Shown piece after piece: positions 1 through 19,217 of a stretch of 64,000 bases of DNA. The stretch comes from Proluteimonas flavola (GTDB taxonomy: Bacteria > Pseudomonadota > Gammaproteobacteria > Xanthomonadales > Xanthomonadaceae). The position numbers were made by a program, and so were the translations under genes. The stretch lies in the NCBI RefSeq assembly GCF_021191705.1, contig NZ_JAIWPU010000009.1, positions 1 to 64,000 on the forward strand. Direction: 5' to 3'. The notes beneath the pieces are model-generated. The model had not been told where the DNA came from and searched no databases. It worked only from the letters and a program-made list of their open reading frames with translations. Every line of letters starts with the position of its first letter. Position 1 is the stretch's first letter.

Positions 1-1049
1 GTGCCTTCCGGCAGCTCGACCGCACCGGTGATGTCGGTGGTGCGGAAGTAGAACTGCGGACGGTAGCCCTTGAAGAACGGCGTGTGGCGGCCGCCTTCGT
101 CCTTCGACAGGACATAGACTTCGGCTTCGAACTCGGTGTGCGGCTTGATCGAACCCGGCTTGGCCAGCACCTGGCCACGCTCGACGTCGTCACGCTTGGT
201 GCCGCGCAGCAGCAGACCGGCGTTGTCGCCTGCCTGGCCCTGGTCGAGCAGCTTGCGGAACATCTCGACGCCGGTGACGGTCGTCTTCTGCACCGGACGG
301 ATGCCGACGATCTCGATTTCCTCGCCGACCTTGATCACGCCACGCTCGATGCGACCGGTCACGACCGTGCCGCGGCCCGAGATCGAGAACACGTCCTCGA
401 CCGGCATCAGGAACGCCTTGTCGACGTCGCGCTCCGGCTCCGGGATCCAGCTGTCGAGCGCGTCGACCAGCTTCAGGATCGCCGGCACGCCGATCTCGCT
501 CTGGTCGCCGTCGAGCGCCAGGCGCGCCGAACCGTGGATGATCGGGGTATCGTCGCCCGGGAACTCGTACTTGCTCAGCAGTTCGCGCACTTCCATCTCG
601 ACCAGCTCGAGCAGCTCGGCGTCGTCGACCATGTCGGCCTTGTTCAGGAACACGACGATGTACGGCACGCCGACCTGGCGCGAGAGCAGGATGTGCTCGC
701 GGGTCTGCGGCATCGGGCCGTCGGCGGCCGAACACACCAGGATCGCGCCGTCCATCTGCGCCGCACCGGTGATCATGTTCTTCACGTAGTCGGCGTGGCC
801 CGGGCAGTCCACGTGCGCGTAATGGCGCTTCTCGGACTCGTATTCCACGTGCGCGGTCGAGATCGTGATGCCGCGCGCCTTCTCTTCCGGCGCCGCGTCG
901 ATCGCGTCGTAGGCCTTGAACTCGCCGCCGAAACGCTCGGCGCCGATCTTCGTCAGTGCCGCGGTCAGCGTGGTCTTGCCGTGGTCGACGTGACCGATCG
1001 TGCCGACGTTGACGTGCGGCTTGGTGCGCTCGAACTTACCCTTTGCCAT
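1..1049 (-). CDS. tuf: Elongation factor Tu, first copy (3' end outside window)
   Basis: EF-Tu is the GTPase that delivers aminoacyl-tRNA to the ribosomal A site. The gene begins at the ATG complementary to 1047-1049 and runs off the left edge, so about 47 C-terminal residues are missing. The start encodes [20 protein letters not shown] followed by the P-loop [16 protein letters not shown] and NKAD G-motifs are also present. Every stretch I compared matches the second copy at 17549-18597, and similarity stops abruptly at the start codon. It is the last gene of the rpsL-rpsG-fusA-tuf string. The gap to fusA is occupied by a repeat hairpin. Identity is certain; only the truncation is a limit. 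Confidence 0.98.
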   Translation of the reverse strand, partial: MAKGKFERTKPHVNVGTIGHVDHGKTTLTAALTKIGAERFGGEFKAYDAIDAAPEEKARGITISTAHVEYESEKRHYAHVDCPGHADYVKNMITGAAQMDGAILVCSAADGPMPQTREHILLSRQVGVPYIVVFLNKADMVDDAELLELVEMEVRELLSKYEFPGDDTPIIHGSARLALDGDQSEIGVPAILKLVDALDSWIPEPERDVDKAFLMPVEDVFSISGRGTVVTGRIERGVIKVGEEIEIVGIRPVQKTTVTGVEMFRKLLDQGQAGDNAGLLLRGTKRDDVERGQVLAKPGSIKPHTEFEAEVYVLSKDEGGRHTPFFKGYRPQFYFRTTDITGAVELPEG

Positions 1050-1061
1050 TGTAATAACTCC

Positions 1062-1143
1062 GTGATTCGTGATTGGTGATCCGTGATTGGTGAACAACGG
1101 GATTCGCGCTCTATCGAGTCGCGAACCCCGGATCACGAATCAC
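1062..1143. repeat. ATTCGTG-type repeat hairpin between fusA and tuf
   Basis: The left arm at 1062-1073 (gtgattcgtgat) is the exact reverse complement of 1132-1143. Two further gtgat(c/t) units lie inside the left arm. The right arm overlaps the fusA stop codon at 1140-1142. The element belongs to the same family as those at 8841, 20321, 22882 and 33716. Confidence 0.7.
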
Positions 1144-3266
1144 TTCTTGGTGACGGTCTCGGCGATGTTGGCCGGCGCTTCCGCGTAGTGGTCGAACTCC
1201 ATCGAGAACGTCGCACGGCCCTGGGACATCGAGCGCAGCGTGGTCGCGTAGCCGAACATCTCGCCCAGCGGGATCATCGCGTTGATGATCTTGCCCGACG
1301 GGCTGTCGTCCTGACCCTGCAGGATGCCGCGACGACGGCTGACGTCGCCCATCACGTCGCCGAGGTAATCCTCGGGGCTGACGATCTCGACCTTCATCAT
1401 CGGCTCGAGCAGTGCCGGGCTCGCCTTCACGAAGCCCTGCTTGAACGCCATCGACGAGGCCAGCTTGAACGCCATTTCCGACGAATCGACGTCGTGGTAC
1501 GAGCCGAACACCAGCTTGACCTTGACGCCCACGACCGGGAAGCCGGCCAGCGGACCGCTGGTGATCGTTTCGCGGATGCCCTTCTCGACCGACGGGATGA
1601 ATTCCTTCGGGATCACGCCACCGGTGATGTCGTTGATGAAGAGGAAGTCGTCCTTGATGTCGCCAGCCAGCTTCGGATCGGCGCGATCCTCGGCAGTCAG
1701 CGGCGACAGCTCGATCACGACGTGGCCGTACTGGCCCTTGCCGCCCGACTGCTTGGCGTGCTTGTAGTCCGACTTCACGTCCGCGGTGCGGATCGTCTCG
1801 CGATACGCGACCTGCGGCTTGCCGACGTTGGCTTCGACGTTGAACTCGCGCTTCATGCGGTCGACGATGATGTCCAGGTGCAGCTCGCCCATGCCGGCGA
1901 TGATGGTCTGGCCGGATTCCTCGTCGGTGCGCACGCGGAAGGACGGATCCTCCTGCGCCAGGCGACCGAGCGCGAGGCCCATCTTCTCCTGGTCCGACTT
2001 GGTCTTCGGTTCGACCGCCATCGAGATGACGGGCTCCGGGAACACCATGCGCTCGAGCGTGATGATGTGATCCTGCGCGCACAGCGTGTCGCCAGTGGTC
2101 ACGTCCTTCAGGCCGACAGCCGCGGCGATGTCGCCCGCGCGCACTTCCTTGATCTCTTCGCGGTTGTTGGAGTGCATCTGCAGGATGCGACCCACGCGCT
2201 CCTTCTTCGACTTGACCGGGTTGTACACCTGGTCGCCGGCATTGAGCACGCCCGAATAGACACGGAAGAACGTCAGCGAACCCACGAACGGGTCCGTCAT
2301 GATCTTGAACGCCAGCGCCGAGAACGGGGCCTTGTCGTCGGCGGTGCGGGTGTCTTCCTTCTCGTCGTCGTCGATGCCCTGCACCGGCGGACGGTCGGAG
2401 GGCGACGGCAGCAGCTGGATCACGCCGTCGAGCATCGCCTGGACGCCCTTGTTCTTGAACGCCGTGCCACAGAACACCGGCACGATCTCGACCTTCAGGG
2501 TGCGCTCGCGCAGACCGGCGATGATCTCTTCTTCAGTCAGCTCGCCCTCGTTGAGGTACTTGTCCATCAGCGCTTCGTTGGCTTCGGCCGCAGCCTCGAC
2601 CATGAAACCGCGCGCTTCGGTGGATTCCTCGAGCAGGTTCGCCGGGATGTCGCGGTACTCGAACGTCGTGCCCTGCGAAGCGGCATCCCAGTGGATCGCC
2701 TTCATCTTGAGCAGGTCGACCACGCCCTCGAAACCGTCTTCGGCGCCGATCGGCACCTGCATCGGCACGGCGTAAGCGCCCAGACGCGCCTTCAGCTGGT
2801 CGACGACCTTGTTGAAGTTCGCACCGGTGCGATCCATCTTGTTGACGAACGCGAGGCGCGGCACCTGGTACTTGTTGGCCTGGCGCCACACGGTCTCGGA
2901 CTGCGGCTGCACGCCACCGACCGCGCACAGCACGAACACTGCGCCGTCGAGCACGCGCAAGCTGCGCTCGACTTCGATGGTGAAGTCGACGTGGCCGGGG
3001 GTGTCGATGATGTTGAAGCGGTGCTCGGGCAGCGACTTGTCCATGCCCTTCCAGAACGCCGTGGTGGCCGCCGAAGTGATGGTGATGCCGCGTTCCTGCT
3101 CCTGCTCCATCCAGTCCATGGTGGCGGCGCCATCGTGCACCTCACCGATCTTGTGGCTGACGCCGGTGTAGAACAGGATGCGCTCGGAAGTCGTGGTCTT
3201 GCCGGCATCGATGTGGGCCATGATGCCGAAGTTGCGGTAGCGTTCGATGGGTGTCGTGCGAGCCAC
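1140..3266 (-). CDS. fusA: Elongation factor G
   Basis: EF-G is the translocation GTPase; together with RRF it also splits post-termination ribosomes. The 708-residue protein has the usual EF-G length. It starts [20 protein letters not shown], with the P-loop AHIDAGKTT at residues 17-25, the G3 motif DTPGHVDF and the G4 motif NKMD. The C-terminal domain IV/V region is complete ([16 protein letters not shown]). It lies between rpsG and tuf in the classical str order. Its TGA stop falls in the right arm of a repeat hairpin. The start at 3266 is the only one that preserves the conserved N-terminus. Confidence 0.99.
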   Translation of the reverse strand: MARTTPIERYRNFGIMAHIDAGKTTTSERILFYTGVSHKIGEVHDGAATMDWMEQEQERGITITSAATTAFWKGMDKSLPEHRFNIIDTPGHVDFTIEVERSLRVLDGAVFVLCAVGGVQPQSETVWRQANKYQVPRLAFVNKMDRTGANFNKVVDQLKARLGAYAVPMQVPIGAEDGFEGVVDLLKMKAIHWDAASQGTTFEYRDIPANLLEESTEARGFMVEAAAEANEALMDKYLNEGELTEEEIIAGLRERTLKVEIVPVFCGTAFKNKGVQAMLDGVIQLLPSPSDRPPVQGIDDDEKEDTRTADDKAPFSALAFKIMTDPFVGSLTFFRVYSGVLNAGDQVYNPVKSKKERVGRILQMHSNNREEIKEVRAGDIAAAVGLKDVTTGDTLCAQDHIITLERMVFPEPVISMAVEPKTKSDQEKMGLALGRLAQEDPSFRVRTDEESGQTIIAGMGELHLDIIVDRMKREFNVEANVGKPQVAYRETIRTADVKSDYKHAKQSGGKGQYGHVVIELSPLTAEDRADPKLAGDIKDDFLFINDITGGVIPKEFIPSVEKGIRETITSGPLAGFPVVGVKVKLVFGSYHDVDSSEMAFKLASSMAFKQGFVKASPALLEPMMKVEIVSPEDYLGDVMGDVSRRRGILQGQDDSPSGKIINAMIPLGEMFGYATTLRSMSQGRATFSMEFDHYAEAPANIAETVTKK

Positions 3267-3448
3267 GTCGGTTTCTCGTATTGAATGGCGAAGTTCCGAT
3301 GGAACGCGGAGGCTTCGCGATGGAATCGCTTGAATGGACGAATGCCGCCTTGCGGCGGCCTTCGGATCCTGCGTGCGGCCTGCGGCCGCCTGGAGGCACC
3401 TGGATGGTGCCGACGGGCTCCGGAATCAACCGGGACCCGAGGGGGCCG

Positions 3449-3916
3449 CTACCAGCGGTAGTGCGCGAACGCCTTGTTGGCGTCGGCCATGCGGTGGGTT
3501 TCTTCGCGCTTCTTGATCGCGCCACCACGGTTCTCGGACGCGTCGATCAGCTCGGCGGCCAGCTTGCGCGGCATGGTGTTCTCGCCGCGCTTGCGCGCCG
3601 ATTCGATCAGCCAGCGCATCGCCAGTGCCATGCGGCGCGAGGCGCGCACTTCGACCGGCACCTGGTACGTGGCGCCACCGACGCGGCGCGACTTCACTTC
3701 GACGGCCGGCGAGATGTTGCCCAGCGCCTTCTCGACGAGCTCGAGCGGGTTGCCGTTCTTCTCGCTGATGACGTCCATGGCGCCGTAGACGATCTTTTCA
3801 GCGATCGACTTCTTGCCGCTCTTCATGACCATGTTGATGAAGCGCGCGATCGTGTCGCTGTGGTGCTTCGGGTCGGGCAGCACCGAACGCTGCGGGGTGT
3901 TTCCTTTACGCGACAT
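3449..3916 (-). CDS. rpsG: 30S ribosomal protein S7
   Basis: S7 is a primary 16S rRNA binder that organises the 30S head near the E site. The 155-residue protein ([20 protein letters not shown]) matches the proteobacterial S7 length. In E. coli S7 is the translational repressor of the str operon and acts between rpsL and rpsG. Here that gap is only 10 nt (3917-3926), so the E. coli-type long S12-S7 operator is absent. The 182 nt between rpsG and fusA contain several GC-rich short hairpins but no recognisable gene. Confidence 0.99.
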   Translation of the reverse strand: MSRKGNTPQRSVLPDPKHHSDTIARFINMVMKSGKKSIAEKIVYGAMDVISEKNGNPLELVEKALGNISPAVEVKSRRVGGATYQVPVEVRASRRMALAMRWLIESARKRGENTMPRKLAAELIDASENRGGAIKKREETHRMADANKAFAHYRW

Positions 3917-3926
3917 TGTCTATTCC

Positions 3927-4301
<375 letters not shown>

Positions 4302-4378
4302 CAGGTCTCGGGTCTTTGGTTCGGGCCGGAGCCCGGTGAAAACGAAGACAGACGGATAGGCCGCCTGTCAGACGAAAA

Positions 4379-4408
4379 AGTATAGCCCGCGCTGACGAGC
4401 ACCGTCAA
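4379..4408 (-). promoter_or_regulatory. Probable sigma70 promoter of the str operon
   Basis: On the minus strand there is TTGACG (complement of 4403-4408), an 18-nt spacer, then TATACT (complement of 4379-4384). The -10 element lies about 78 nt upstream of the rpsL start, in the rpoC-rpsL gap. Both hexamers are close to consensus, which is striking in such GC-rich DNA. It would let S12/S7/EF-G/EF-Tu be transcribed independently of rpoBC. Confidence 0.65.
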
Positions 4409-4556
4409 CGCGGGTCATACCGCCGCTGGCACGCCCACGAGGGGCGCCACCCGGCATACAACGTCTCCCGTCCATCCTGGACCGAATACGAGCCGCGTCC
4501 TGCGCCTCTTTTCGGAGTCTGGGTGGCCCACGCGGGGCCACCAAAGGGGTGCAATC

Positions 4557-8831
<4,275 letters not shown>

Positions 8832-8840
8832 GAAATTCTC

Positions 8841-8946
8841 CGGGATTCGGGATTCGAGATTCGGGATTCGTCAGAGCGGGGATTCGGCAGATCGGGATCG
8901 CGGCTTTTCGCCCTTTCGAATCCCGAATCCCGAATCCCCATTCCCG
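8841..8946. repeat. ATTCGGG heptamer inverted array between rpoB and rpoC
   Basis: The left arm (8841-8870) holds four near-tandem units of ggattcg. The right arm (8917-8946) holds the complementary cgaatccc units, with about 45 nt between them. The two arms can form a long stem of roughly 25-30 bp. It occupies nearly the whole rpoB-rpoC gap and would be co-transcribed in the mRNA. Confidence 0.75.
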
Positions 8947-8950
8947 TCTC

Positions 8951-13138
<4,188 letters not shown>

Positions 13139-13299
13139 GGGAAGTACGCCTCGTTGGATCGGATGGGATCGACGTGCGATCCGGAACATGAAGCTGTCAC
13201 TGGGTAGTCGCTGGTATTGCCGGCACCAGCACGCCATCTCCCGCTACTACCCACTGACAACTGCGTCAGTTGTCGTGTTGCGTGTTACAGGCCGTCCAG

Positions 13300-13354
13300 A
13301 AAAAACGAACAATTTCAGGAACGACCAAGGGCCGGGAGCTTTCGCCCCCGGCCC
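13300..13354 (-). terminator. Attenuator-like hairpin between rplL and rpoB
   Basis: On the transcribed (minus) strand an 8-bp GC stem at 13329-13354 (gggccggg/cccggccc) lies after rplL. It is followed about 25 nt later by a run of six T (13300-13305). The distance is long for a classical intrinsic terminator. E. coli has a partial terminator/RNase III site in the same gap that lowers rpoBC relative to rplJL, and this element could play that part. Confidence 0.45.
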
Positions 13355-13393
13355 CGGCGCATCGCAAGCATGTGCCGCGATGCCAAGTGCCGC

Positions 13394-13765
13394 TTACTTG
13401 ATTTCGACGGTCGCGCCGGCAGCCTCGAGATCCTTCTTGATCTTCTCGGCTTCTTCCTTCGTGGCGCCTTCCTTGACGTCCTTCGGCGCGCCTTCGACCA
13501 GGTCCTTGGCTTCCTTCAGACCCAGGCCGGTGATGGCGCGGACGACCTTGATGGCCTCGACCTTCTTCTCGCCGGCGGCCTTCAGGACGACGGTGAACTC
13601 GGTCTGCTCTTCGACAGCGGCAGCCGGGCCGGCAGCAGCGGCCGCGGCGACCGGAGCAGCGGCGGAGACGCCGAACTTCTCTTCGATGGCCTTGACCAGC
13701 TCCATCACTTCCATCAGGGACTTCTCGGCGATGGCGTCGACGATCTGTTCGTTGGTAAGGGACAT
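13394..13765 (-). CDS. rplL: 50S ribosomal protein L7/L12
   Basis: L7/L12 is the multicopy stalk protein that recruits translational GTPases. The 123-residue protein has the N-terminal dimerisation domain ([20 protein letters not shown]), an Ala-rich flexible hinge around residues 35-52, and the C-terminal GTPase-binding domain ([20 protein letters not shown]). It lies 57 nt after rplJ, the usual stalk gene pair. Confidence 0.99.
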   Translation of the reverse strand: MSLTNEQIVDAIAEKSLMEVMELVKAIEEKFGVSAAAPVAAAAAAGPAAAVEEQTEFTVVLKAAGEKKVEAIKVVRAITGLGLKEAKDLVEGAPKDVKEGATKEEAEKIKKDLEAAGATVEIK

Positions 13766-13822
13766 TGTGATTACCTTTGAAAAATTTTCTGGGATGGGGT
13801 TCGTTGAACCGGCAGGCCGGAC

Positions 13823-14362
13823 TTAAGCCGTTTCGGCCGTCTCGGCCGCTGCTTCCGCGGGCGCTTCGTCGCCACCGCCCTGCTTGTCGCCGACGGCCTT
13901 GACGGCACGGGCGAACATCGCAGCGGGTTCGGACAGCACGCGGGCCAGCATCGACAGCGCCTGGTCGAGCGTCGGCAGCGATGCCAGAACGTCGACATGG
14001 CCGGCCGGATACAGCTGGCCTTCCACGACGACGAGCTTCGGCACCAGCTTGCTGTTGTCTTTCGCGAATTCCTTGATCAGGCGACCGGCTGCGCCGGGCT
14101 CCTCGGTCGAGAACGCATACAGCAGCGGGCCCACCAGCGAGTCCTTGGAGCACTCGTAGCTGGTACCTTCCACTGCACGTGCGGCCAGGGTGTTCTTGAC
14201 AACGCGCAAGTACACACCGGTCTCACGAGCCTTCTTGCGCATCGCGGTCATTTGACTGACCGTGGTGCCCACGTACTCGACAGCAATCAGGGAGTGGGCG
14301 TTCGCGGCGACTTCTGCCAGCTCGGCGACAACTTCCTGCTTCTGGGACAGATTGAGAGCCAT
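13823..14362 (-). CDS. rplJ: 50S ribosomal protein L10
   Basis: L10 anchors the L7/L12 stalk to 23S rRNA and autoregulates rplJL in many bacteria. The 179-residue protein starts [20 protein letters not shown], with the conserved R[10 protein letters not shown] segment near residue 55-62. The C-terminal Ala/Glu-rich tail is a little longer than in E. coli. A 376-nt untranslated region precedes it. Confidence 0.99.
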   Translation of the reverse strand: MALNLSQKQEVVAELAEVAANAHSLIAVEYVGTTVSQMTAMRKKARETGVYLRVVKNTLAARAVEGTSYECSKDSLVGPLLYAFSTEEPGAAGRLIKEFAKDNSKLVPKLVVVEGQLYPAGHVDVLASLPTLDQALSMLARVLSEPAAMFARAVKAVGDKQGGGDEAPAEAAAETAETA

Positions 14363-14738
14363 TCATCACTCCTCATTGTGAACTCCGCTCACGGCTCCTG
14401 CCGCTTGCGGTCCTGAGCGGCGCCCGTCCGTGGGTGCCGGGGATGCGTGAAGCATCCCGGTGGTGGCCTTCTGCCTGGCTCGACGGATGTCGCACCAGAA
14501 AACTTCAGAGAGGCATCACCATCTACGCAGGCCACTCGGTGCAAGCACCTCGGGATTAAGCGGTCTCGATCATCGGTGGCGGCGACTCCCTGCCAGTTCG
14601 AGCATCCCTGCCCGTCGCCACGTCGATCTCCACCGCGCCTGCGGTCTTTGACGGCGCCGCGCCGGACCCAAGGTCCGTCGCGATGCCCCCAAAATCGCGT
14701 CGCCCCGCGAGCGGGACGGCGCGTTTATTGCGTTGCGA
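14363..14738 (-). promoter_or_regulatory. Long rplJ leader, probable L10 autoregulatory region
   Basis: There is no gene in the 376 nt between rplA and rplJ. On the transcribed strand it carries several stems, for example the perfect 7-bp gggatgc/gcatccc at 14440-14458 and a GC-rich hairpin near 14650-14690, and a GAGGAG ribosome-binding site just before rplJ. Position and length match the L10-leader mRNA of gammaproteobacteria. I could not confirm the kink-turn fold by eye. Confidence 0.5.
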
Positions 14739-15440
14739 TCAGCGCGCGATGCTCAGCGACGACTGGTCGACGGCGACGCCCGGACCCATGGTCGAGCTCA
14801 CCGAGATCTTCTGCAGGTACTGGCCCTTGGCGGTGGCCGGCTTGGCCTTGACCAGATCGGCCAGCAGCGCCTGCAGGTTTTCCTTCAGCTTCTCCGCATC
14901 GAAGTCGGCCTTGCCGATCGTGCAGTGGATGATGCCGGCCTTGTCGGTGCGGTAACGGACCTGGCCGCCCTTCGCATTCTTCACGGCTTCGCCCGGGTTC
15001 GGGGAGACCGTGCCGACCTTCGGGTTCGGCATCAGGCCGCGCGGGCCCAGCACCGTACCGAGCTTGCCGACCACGCGCATCGCGTCCGGCGTCGCGATCA
15101 CGACGTCGTAGTTGATGTCGCCGGCCTGCATCTTCTCGGCCAGGTCGTCCATGCCGACGATGTCGGCACCGGCGGCCAGGGCCTCGTCGGCCTTGGCGCC
15201 GGCCGGCGCGAACACCGCGACGCGGACGCTCTTGCCCGTGCCCTGCGGCAGCACGGTCGAGCCGCGCACCTGCTGGTCGGACTTGCGCGCGTCGACGCCG
15301 AGGCGGACGGCGACGTCCACGGCCTCGGCGAACTTCGCGCTGCTGTTGTCCTTGACGATCTTCAGGGCGTCATCGATGCCGTAGCTCTTGCCCGGCTGCA
15401 CGGCGGCCTGGATGCTCTTCTGTCGCTTGGTCTGTGCCAT
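14739..15440 (-). CDS. rplA: 50S ribosomal protein L1
   Basis: L1 forms the mobile stalk near the E site and helps release deacylated tRNA. The 233-residue protein starts [20 protein letters not shown] and contains the L1 signature region ([15 protein letters not shown]). It begins 4 nt after the rplK stop, the usual L11 operon, in which L1 is the repressor in E. coli. Confidence 0.99.
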   Translation of the reverse strand: MAQTKRQKSIQAAVQPGKSYGIDDALKIVKDNSSAKFAEAVDVAVRLGVDARKSDQQVRGSTVLPQGTGKSVRVAVFAPAGAKADEALAAGADIVGMDDLAEKMQAGDINYDVVIATPDAMRVVGKLGTVLGPRGLMPNPKVGTVSPNPGEAVKNAKGGQVRYRTDKAGIIHCTIGKADFDAEKLKENLQALLADLVKAKPATAKGQYLQKISVSSTMGPGVAVDQSSLSIAR

Positions 15441-15444
15441 GGTC

Positions 15445-15873
15445 TCAGCCCTCCACCGTCAGGCCCATCGAACGGGCGGAGCCCGCGATGGTGCGCACTG
15501 CCGCTTCCAGCTCGGCTGCCGTCAGATCGGCTTCCTTCGCCTTGGCGATGTCTTCGAGTTGCGCACGCGTCACCTTGCCCACCTTTTCGGTGTTGGGACG
15601 CTTGGAGCCCGAGGCCACACCGGCCGCCTTCTTCAGCAGCACCGATGCCGGCGTGCTCTTGGTGATGAAGGTGAAGGTACGGTCCGAGTAGGCCGTGATG
15701 ATGACCGGGGTCGGCAGACCCGGCTCGAGCTTGGAGGTCGCTGCGTTGAACGCCTTGCAGAACTCCATGATGTTCAGGCCGCGCTGACCCAGCGCAGGAC
15801 CGACCGGCGGCGAGGGATTGGCCTGACCGGCCTTGACCTGCAGCTTGATGTAACCGACGACTTTCTTCGCCAT
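15445..15873 (-). CDS. rplK: 50S ribosomal protein L11
   Basis: L11 belongs to the GTPase-associated centre and is needed for RelA activation by stalled ribosomes. The 142-residue protein starts [20 protein letters not shown], has the Pro-rich N-terminal linker ([11 protein letters not shown]) and the C-terminal rRNA-binding domain ([17 protein letters not shown] region). It is the first gene of rplKA, 202 nt after nusG with a terminator-like stem between. Confidence 0.99.
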   Translation of the reverse strand: MAKKVVGYIKLQVKAGQANPSPPVGPALGQRGLNIMEFCKAFNAATSKLEPGLPTPVIITAYSDRTFTFITKSTPASVLLKKAAGVASGSKRPNTEKVGKVTRAQLEDIAKAKEADLTAAELEAAVRTIAGSARSMGLTVEG

Positions 15874-15970
15874 TGCCTTCTTCTCTCCGGGTGCAAGCGC
15901 CTGGACTCAGGCTCCCCATCGTTCCGGGAAATCGCGTGTCCCGGATTCACGTTGTCCATCTCGCGCGAAA

Positions 15971-15989
15971 GGCCGCCCATACGGCGGCC
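15971..15989 (-). terminator. GC hairpin with short T-run after nusG
   Basis: A 7-bp stem (ggccgcc/ggcggcc) with a 5-nt loop is followed on the transcribed strand by TTTCGCG. It lies between nusG and rplK and could partly terminate secE-nusG transcripts. The T-run is short, so read-through is likely. Confidence 0.45.
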
Positions 15990-16075
15990 TGTGCGGTTGC
16001 CTGGCGCGGCCAGACAGTGAGCCGCGCACTATAGCAGGATTTCGCGCGCCCGTCGCATGGGGCGCGCAGCGGAGT

Positions 16076-16648
16076 TCAGGCCTTCTCGACCTGCCCGAAT
16101 TCCAGTTCGACCGGGGTCGAACGGCCGAAGATCAGCACTGCAACGCGCAGGCGGCTCTTCTCGTAGTTGATTTCCTCGACCACGCCGTTGAAGTCGTTGA
16201 ACGGGCCGTCGGTCACGCGGACCATCTGGCCGGGCTCGAACAGGACCTTCGGACGCGGCTTCTCGACCCCTTCCTGCACGCGATCGAGGATCACGGCGGC
16301 CTCTTCGTCGCGGATCGGCAGCGGACGATCCGCGGTGCCGCCGATGAAGCCCATCACCTTCGGCGTCTCCTTGACCAGGTGCCAGCTCTCGTTGTCCATG
16401 CGCGGGATGCCGCCGTCGTCCGACGTCAGGATCTGCACCAGGACATAGCCCGGGAAGAACTTGCGCTCGGAACGGCGTTTCTGGCCGGAGCGCATCTCGA
16501 TCACTTCTTCGGTCGGCACCAGCACGTCGCCGAACTTGTCCTGCATCTCGGTGCGCACGATGCGATCGCGCAGCGCCTGGGCCACCGACTTCTCGAAGCC
16601 GGAATAGGCATGCACGACATACCAGCGCTTGACGCCTTCGGTTTCCAT
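16076..16648 (-). CDS. nusG: Transcription termination/antitermination factor NusG
   Basis: NusG binds RNA polymerase and couples it to Rho or to the ribosome (through S10). The 190-residue protein has the N-terminal NGN domain ([20 protein letters not shown]) and a C-terminal KOW domain ([19 protein letters not shown]). It lies 16 nt downstream of secE, the universal secE-nusG pair. Confidence 0.98.
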   Translation of the reverse strand: METEGVKRWYVVHAYSGFEKSVAQALRDRIVRTEMQDKFGDVLVPTEEVIEMRSGQKRRSERKFFPGYVLVQILTSDDGGIPRMDNESWHLVKETPKVMGFIGGTADRPLPIRDEEAAVILDRVQEGVEKPRPKVLFEPGQMVRVTDGPFNDFNGVVEEINYEKSRLRVAVLIFGRSTPVELEFGQVEKA

Positions 16649-16664
16649 CTGAATCGTTACTCCG

Positions 16665-17060
16665 TCACTGCCTCAGAACGAGGCGGATCAGCCACTGGAT
16701 GATCTGGTCGAAGCCGGCGAGGATCAGGCTGATGATCGCCACGGCGATGATCACGATCCAGGTCAGGCGAACAGCCTCCTGGCGCGTCGGCCAGACGACC
16801 TTGCGCATCTCGAAGCGGGTCTCCGAGAAGAACTCGCGGGTCTTGTGACCCTTGCCCGTGGTCAGGAAGACCGCGGCGGCGCCCACGACGCACAGGGCCA
16901 CAATGATGCTGCGCACCGGCGCGGCCAGCTGCGCCTGGAACCAGTAGAAGGCGAATACGCCGGCGACGACGAGCACGATCGCGGCCGCGTACTTGGCGAG
17001 GTCCGCCGAAGACGCACCCTTGGATTGTTCAACTCTGCTGTTCAAGTCCCGGCGACTCAT
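16665..17060 (-). CDS. secE: Preprotein translocase subunit SecE
   Basis: SecE is the essential small subunit of the SecYEG channel. The frame is open into the tRNA-Trp gene, so the start is set at the ATG 17060 ([15 protein letters not shown]), giving 131 residues. Three hydrophobic segments are visible (about 25-43, 48-67 and 97-125), the E. coli-type architecture, with the conserved [13 protein letters not shown] amphipathic stretch before the last. Confidence 0.97.
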   Translation of the reverse strand: MSRRDLNSRVEQSKGASSADLAKYAAAIVLVVAGVFAFYWFQAQLAAPVRSIIVALCVVGAAAVFLTTGKGHKTREFFSETRFEMRKVVWPTRQEAVRLTWIVIIAVAIISLILAGFDQIIQWLIRLVLRQ

Positions 17061-17129
17061 CGGTTTGCGACTGCTCGGTTGACGGGACGGACCGCAATGC
17101 GTCCGGACCCGCGCGGACGATTCCGCGAA

Positions 17130-17205
<76 letters not shown>

Positions 17206-17343
17206 ATGGATGGAACAACCGCCGCCCCCGGAACTCCTGAGACGGCGAAGGCGGACCGGGGTGCCGGCCCGCCTTGTCGCGGCTTTTGCGGGGTTGGCAC
17301 CTCGCTAAAGTCGCTGGATGACCAGCCATTCGGCTGTTGAAAG

Positions 17344-17397
17344 CCCCGCCTTCGCGGGGATGACCTTCCGGCAGCCACGCGCGCAGTGCGCGCGTGG
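17344..17397 (-). terminator. Two GC hairpins after tuf
   Basis: Just after the tuf stop there is a perfect 10-bp stem (17375-17384 with 17388-17397, 3-nt loop). A second 6-bp ccccgc/gcgggg stem at 17344-17359 follows and is trailed by CTTTC on the minus strand. They are probably a partial terminator or a processing site before tRNA-Trp. Confidence 0.4.
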
Positions 17398-17406
17398 GCC
17401 GTCAGG

Positions 17407-18597
17407 TCACTTGATGATCTTCGCCACCACGCCGGCGCCGACGGTACGGCCGCCTTCGCGGATCGCGAAGCGCAGGCCTTCGTCCATCGCCACCGGGTTG
17501 ATCAGCGTCACCACCATCTTCACGTTGTCGCCCGGCATCACCATCTCGGTGCCTTCCGGCAGCTCGACCGCACCGGTGATGTCGGTGGTGCGGAAGTAGA
17601 ACTGCGGACGGTAGCCCTTGAAGAACGGCGTGTGGCGGCCGCCTTCGTCCTTCGACAGGACATAGACTTCGGCTTCGAACTCGGTGTGCGGCTTGATCGA
17701 ACCCGGCTTGGCCAGCACCTGGCCACGCTCGACGTCGTCACGCTTGGTGCCGCGCAGCAGCAGACCGGCGTTGTCGCCTGCCTGGCCCTGGTCGAGCAGC
17801 TTGCGGAACATCTCGACGCCGGTGACGGTCGTCTTCTGCACCGGACGGATGCCGACGATCTCGATTTCCTCGCCGACCTTGATCACGCCACGCTCGATGC
17901 GACCGGTCACGACCGTGCCGCGGCCCGAGATCGAGAACACGTCCTCGACCGGCATCAGGAACGCCTTGTCGACGTCGCGCTCCGGCTCCGGGATCCAGCT
18001 GTCGAGCGCGTCGACCAGCTTCAGGATCGCCGGCACGCCGATCTCGCTCTGGTCGCCGTCGAGCGCCAGGCGCGCCGAACCGTGGATGATCGGGGTATCG
18101 TCGCCCGGGAACTCGTACTTGCTCAGCAGTTCGCGCACTTCCATCTCGACCAGCTCGAGCAGCTCGGCGTCGTCGACCATGTCGGCCTTGTTCAGGAACA
18201 CGACGATGTACGGCACGCCGACCTGGCGCGAGAGCAGGATGTGCTCGCGGGTCTGCGGCATCGGGCCGTCGGCGGCCGAACACACCAGGATCGCGCCGTC
18301 CATCTGCGCCGCACCGGTGATCATGTTCTTCACGTAGTCGGCGTGGCCCGGGCAGTCCACGTGCGCGTAATGGCGCTTCTCGGACTCGTATTCCACGTGC
18401 GCGGTCGAGATCGTGATGCCGCGCGCCTTCTCTTCCGGCGCCGCGTCGATCGCGTCGTAGGCCTTGAACTCGCCGCCGAAACGCTCGGCGCCGATCTTCG
18501 TCAGTGCCGCGGTCAGCGTGGTCTTGCCGTGGTCGACGTGACCGATCGTGCCGACGTTGACGTGCGGCTTGGTGCGCTCGAACTTACCCTTTGCCAT
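17407..18597 (-). CDS. tuf: Elongation factor Tu, second copy
   Basis: This is the complete 396-residue EF-Tu, from [20 protein letters not shown] to GVVAKIIK. G1 GHVDHGKT, G3 DCPGHADY and G4 NKAD are all present. It follows tRNA-Tyr/Gly/Thr, the same order as E. coli tufB. The coding sequence matches the copy at the left edge wherever I compared them, while the flanking DNA differs, the pattern expected from gene conversion. Confidence 0.99.
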   Translation of the reverse strand: MAKGKFERTKPHVNVGTIGHVDHGKTTLTAALTKIGAERFGGEFKAYDAIDAAPEEKARGITISTAHVEYESEKRHYAHVDCPGHADYVKNMITGAAQMDGAILVCSAADGPMPQTREHILLSRQVGVPYIVVFLNKADMVDDAELLELVEMEVRELLSKYEFPGDDTPIIHGSARLALDGDQSEIGVPAILKLVDALDSWIPEPERDVDKAFLMPVEDVFSISGRGTVVTGRIERGVIKVGEEIEIVGIRPVQKTTVTGVEMFRKLLDQGQAGDNAGLLLRGTKRDDVERGQVLAKPGSIKPHTEFEAEVYVLSKDEGGRHTPFFKGYRPQFYFRTTDITGAVELPEGTEMVMPGDNVKMVVTLINPVAMDEGLRFAIREGGRTVGAGVVAKIIK

Positions 18598-18672
18598 GGC
18601 TGCCTTGTCTCGAAATCTGGTGAAGTGGTGACTGCGTGCAGCGGCCCCGCACCTGGCGGTACCGCGGAAGGA

Positions 18673-18748
18673 TGGTGCTCACGAAAGGAATCGAACCTTC
18701 GACCTCCTCCTTACCAAGGAGGTGCTCTACCGACTGAGCTACGTGAGC
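18673..18748 (-). tRNA. tRNA-Thr (GGT anticodon)
   Basis: The 76-nt cloverleaf has acceptor GCTCACG/CGTGAGC, anticodon loop CTTGGTAAG (GGT), a TTCGATT T-loop and an encoded 3' ACCA. It is the third tRNA of the tRNA-tuf transcript, 76 nt before tuf. Confidence 0.97.
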
Positions 18749-18785
18749 AACGATGTGGAACCAGGGAACCGCGTGGAACGTTCAA

Positions 18786-18859
18786 TGGAGCGGGAGACGG
18801 GAATCGAACCCGCACCATCAGCTTGGAAGGCTGAGGTTCTACCGTTGAACTACTCCCGC
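18786..18859 (-). tRNA. tRNA-Gly (TCC anticodon)
   Basis: The 74-nt cloverleaf has acceptor GCGGGAG/CTCCCGC, anticodon loop CTTCCAAG (TCC), a TTCGATT T-loop and an encoded 3' TCCA. It lies between the tRNA-Tyr and tRNA-Thr genes. Confidence 0.97.
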
Positions 18860-18918
18860 ACCGGGACCCGCTTGCCGCATACAACCTGTCGCACTGCGAT
18901 TGTTCCACCGCGCCGAAA

Positions 18919-19004
18919 TGGTGGAGGGAGGTGGATTCGAACCACCGAAGGCGTAAGCCAGCAGATTTACAGTCTGCCCCCGTTGGCCGCTTGGGTATCC
19001 CTCC
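18919..19004 (-). tRNA. tRNA-Tyr (GTA anticodon)
   Basis: The 86-nt class II tRNA has acceptor GGAGGGA/TCCCTCC, anticodon loop CTGTAAAT (GTA), a long variable arm (about 13 nt) and an encoded 3' ACCA. It is the first gene of the tRNA-tuf unit. Confidence 0.97.
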
Positions 19005-19038
19005 GGCGCTTTCGTCTTGCCGGTGAAAACAGCCCGCG

Positions 19039-19067
19039 ATTTTGGGGCCAGTTCCCGGTTCTGTCAA
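19039..19067 (-). promoter_or_regulatory. Stable-RNA type promoter of the tRNA-tuf operon
   Basis: On the minus strand there is a perfect -35 TTGACA (complement of 19062-19067), a 17-nt spacer and CAAAAT as -10 (complement of 19039-19044). A G+C-rich discriminator (CGCGGGC) follows. Such discriminators are typical of promoters under stringent control. The tRNA-Tyr 5' end lies 35 nt downstream. Confidence 0.65.
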
Positions 19068-19217
19068 CGCCGGAAGGCGTTGGATTTCACCGGGCCCGTC
19101 GCATGGCCAATGACCTGTGCAGACGGGCGCGCATATTAACCGCCTCTGCGGCGGCGCGCCATCGCCGTGTGCGCGGTTCGATGGGCCCGCCGTGCGATAC
19201 GACCCGACCGGTGCCGG

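Noticed and set aside
1083-3284. 733-codon plus-strand frame opposite fusA
   Set aside because: Shadow frame of fusA with low-complexity composition.
4522-4542. 8-bp GC hairpin just after rpoC as an intrinsic terminator
   Set aside because: No T-run follows on the transcribed strand; only mentioned under rpoC.
8841-8946. Possible CRISPR array from repeated ggattcg units
   Set aside because: Units are 7-8 nt, directly tandem without spacers, and mirrored; there are no cas genes. Treated as a hairpin repeat.
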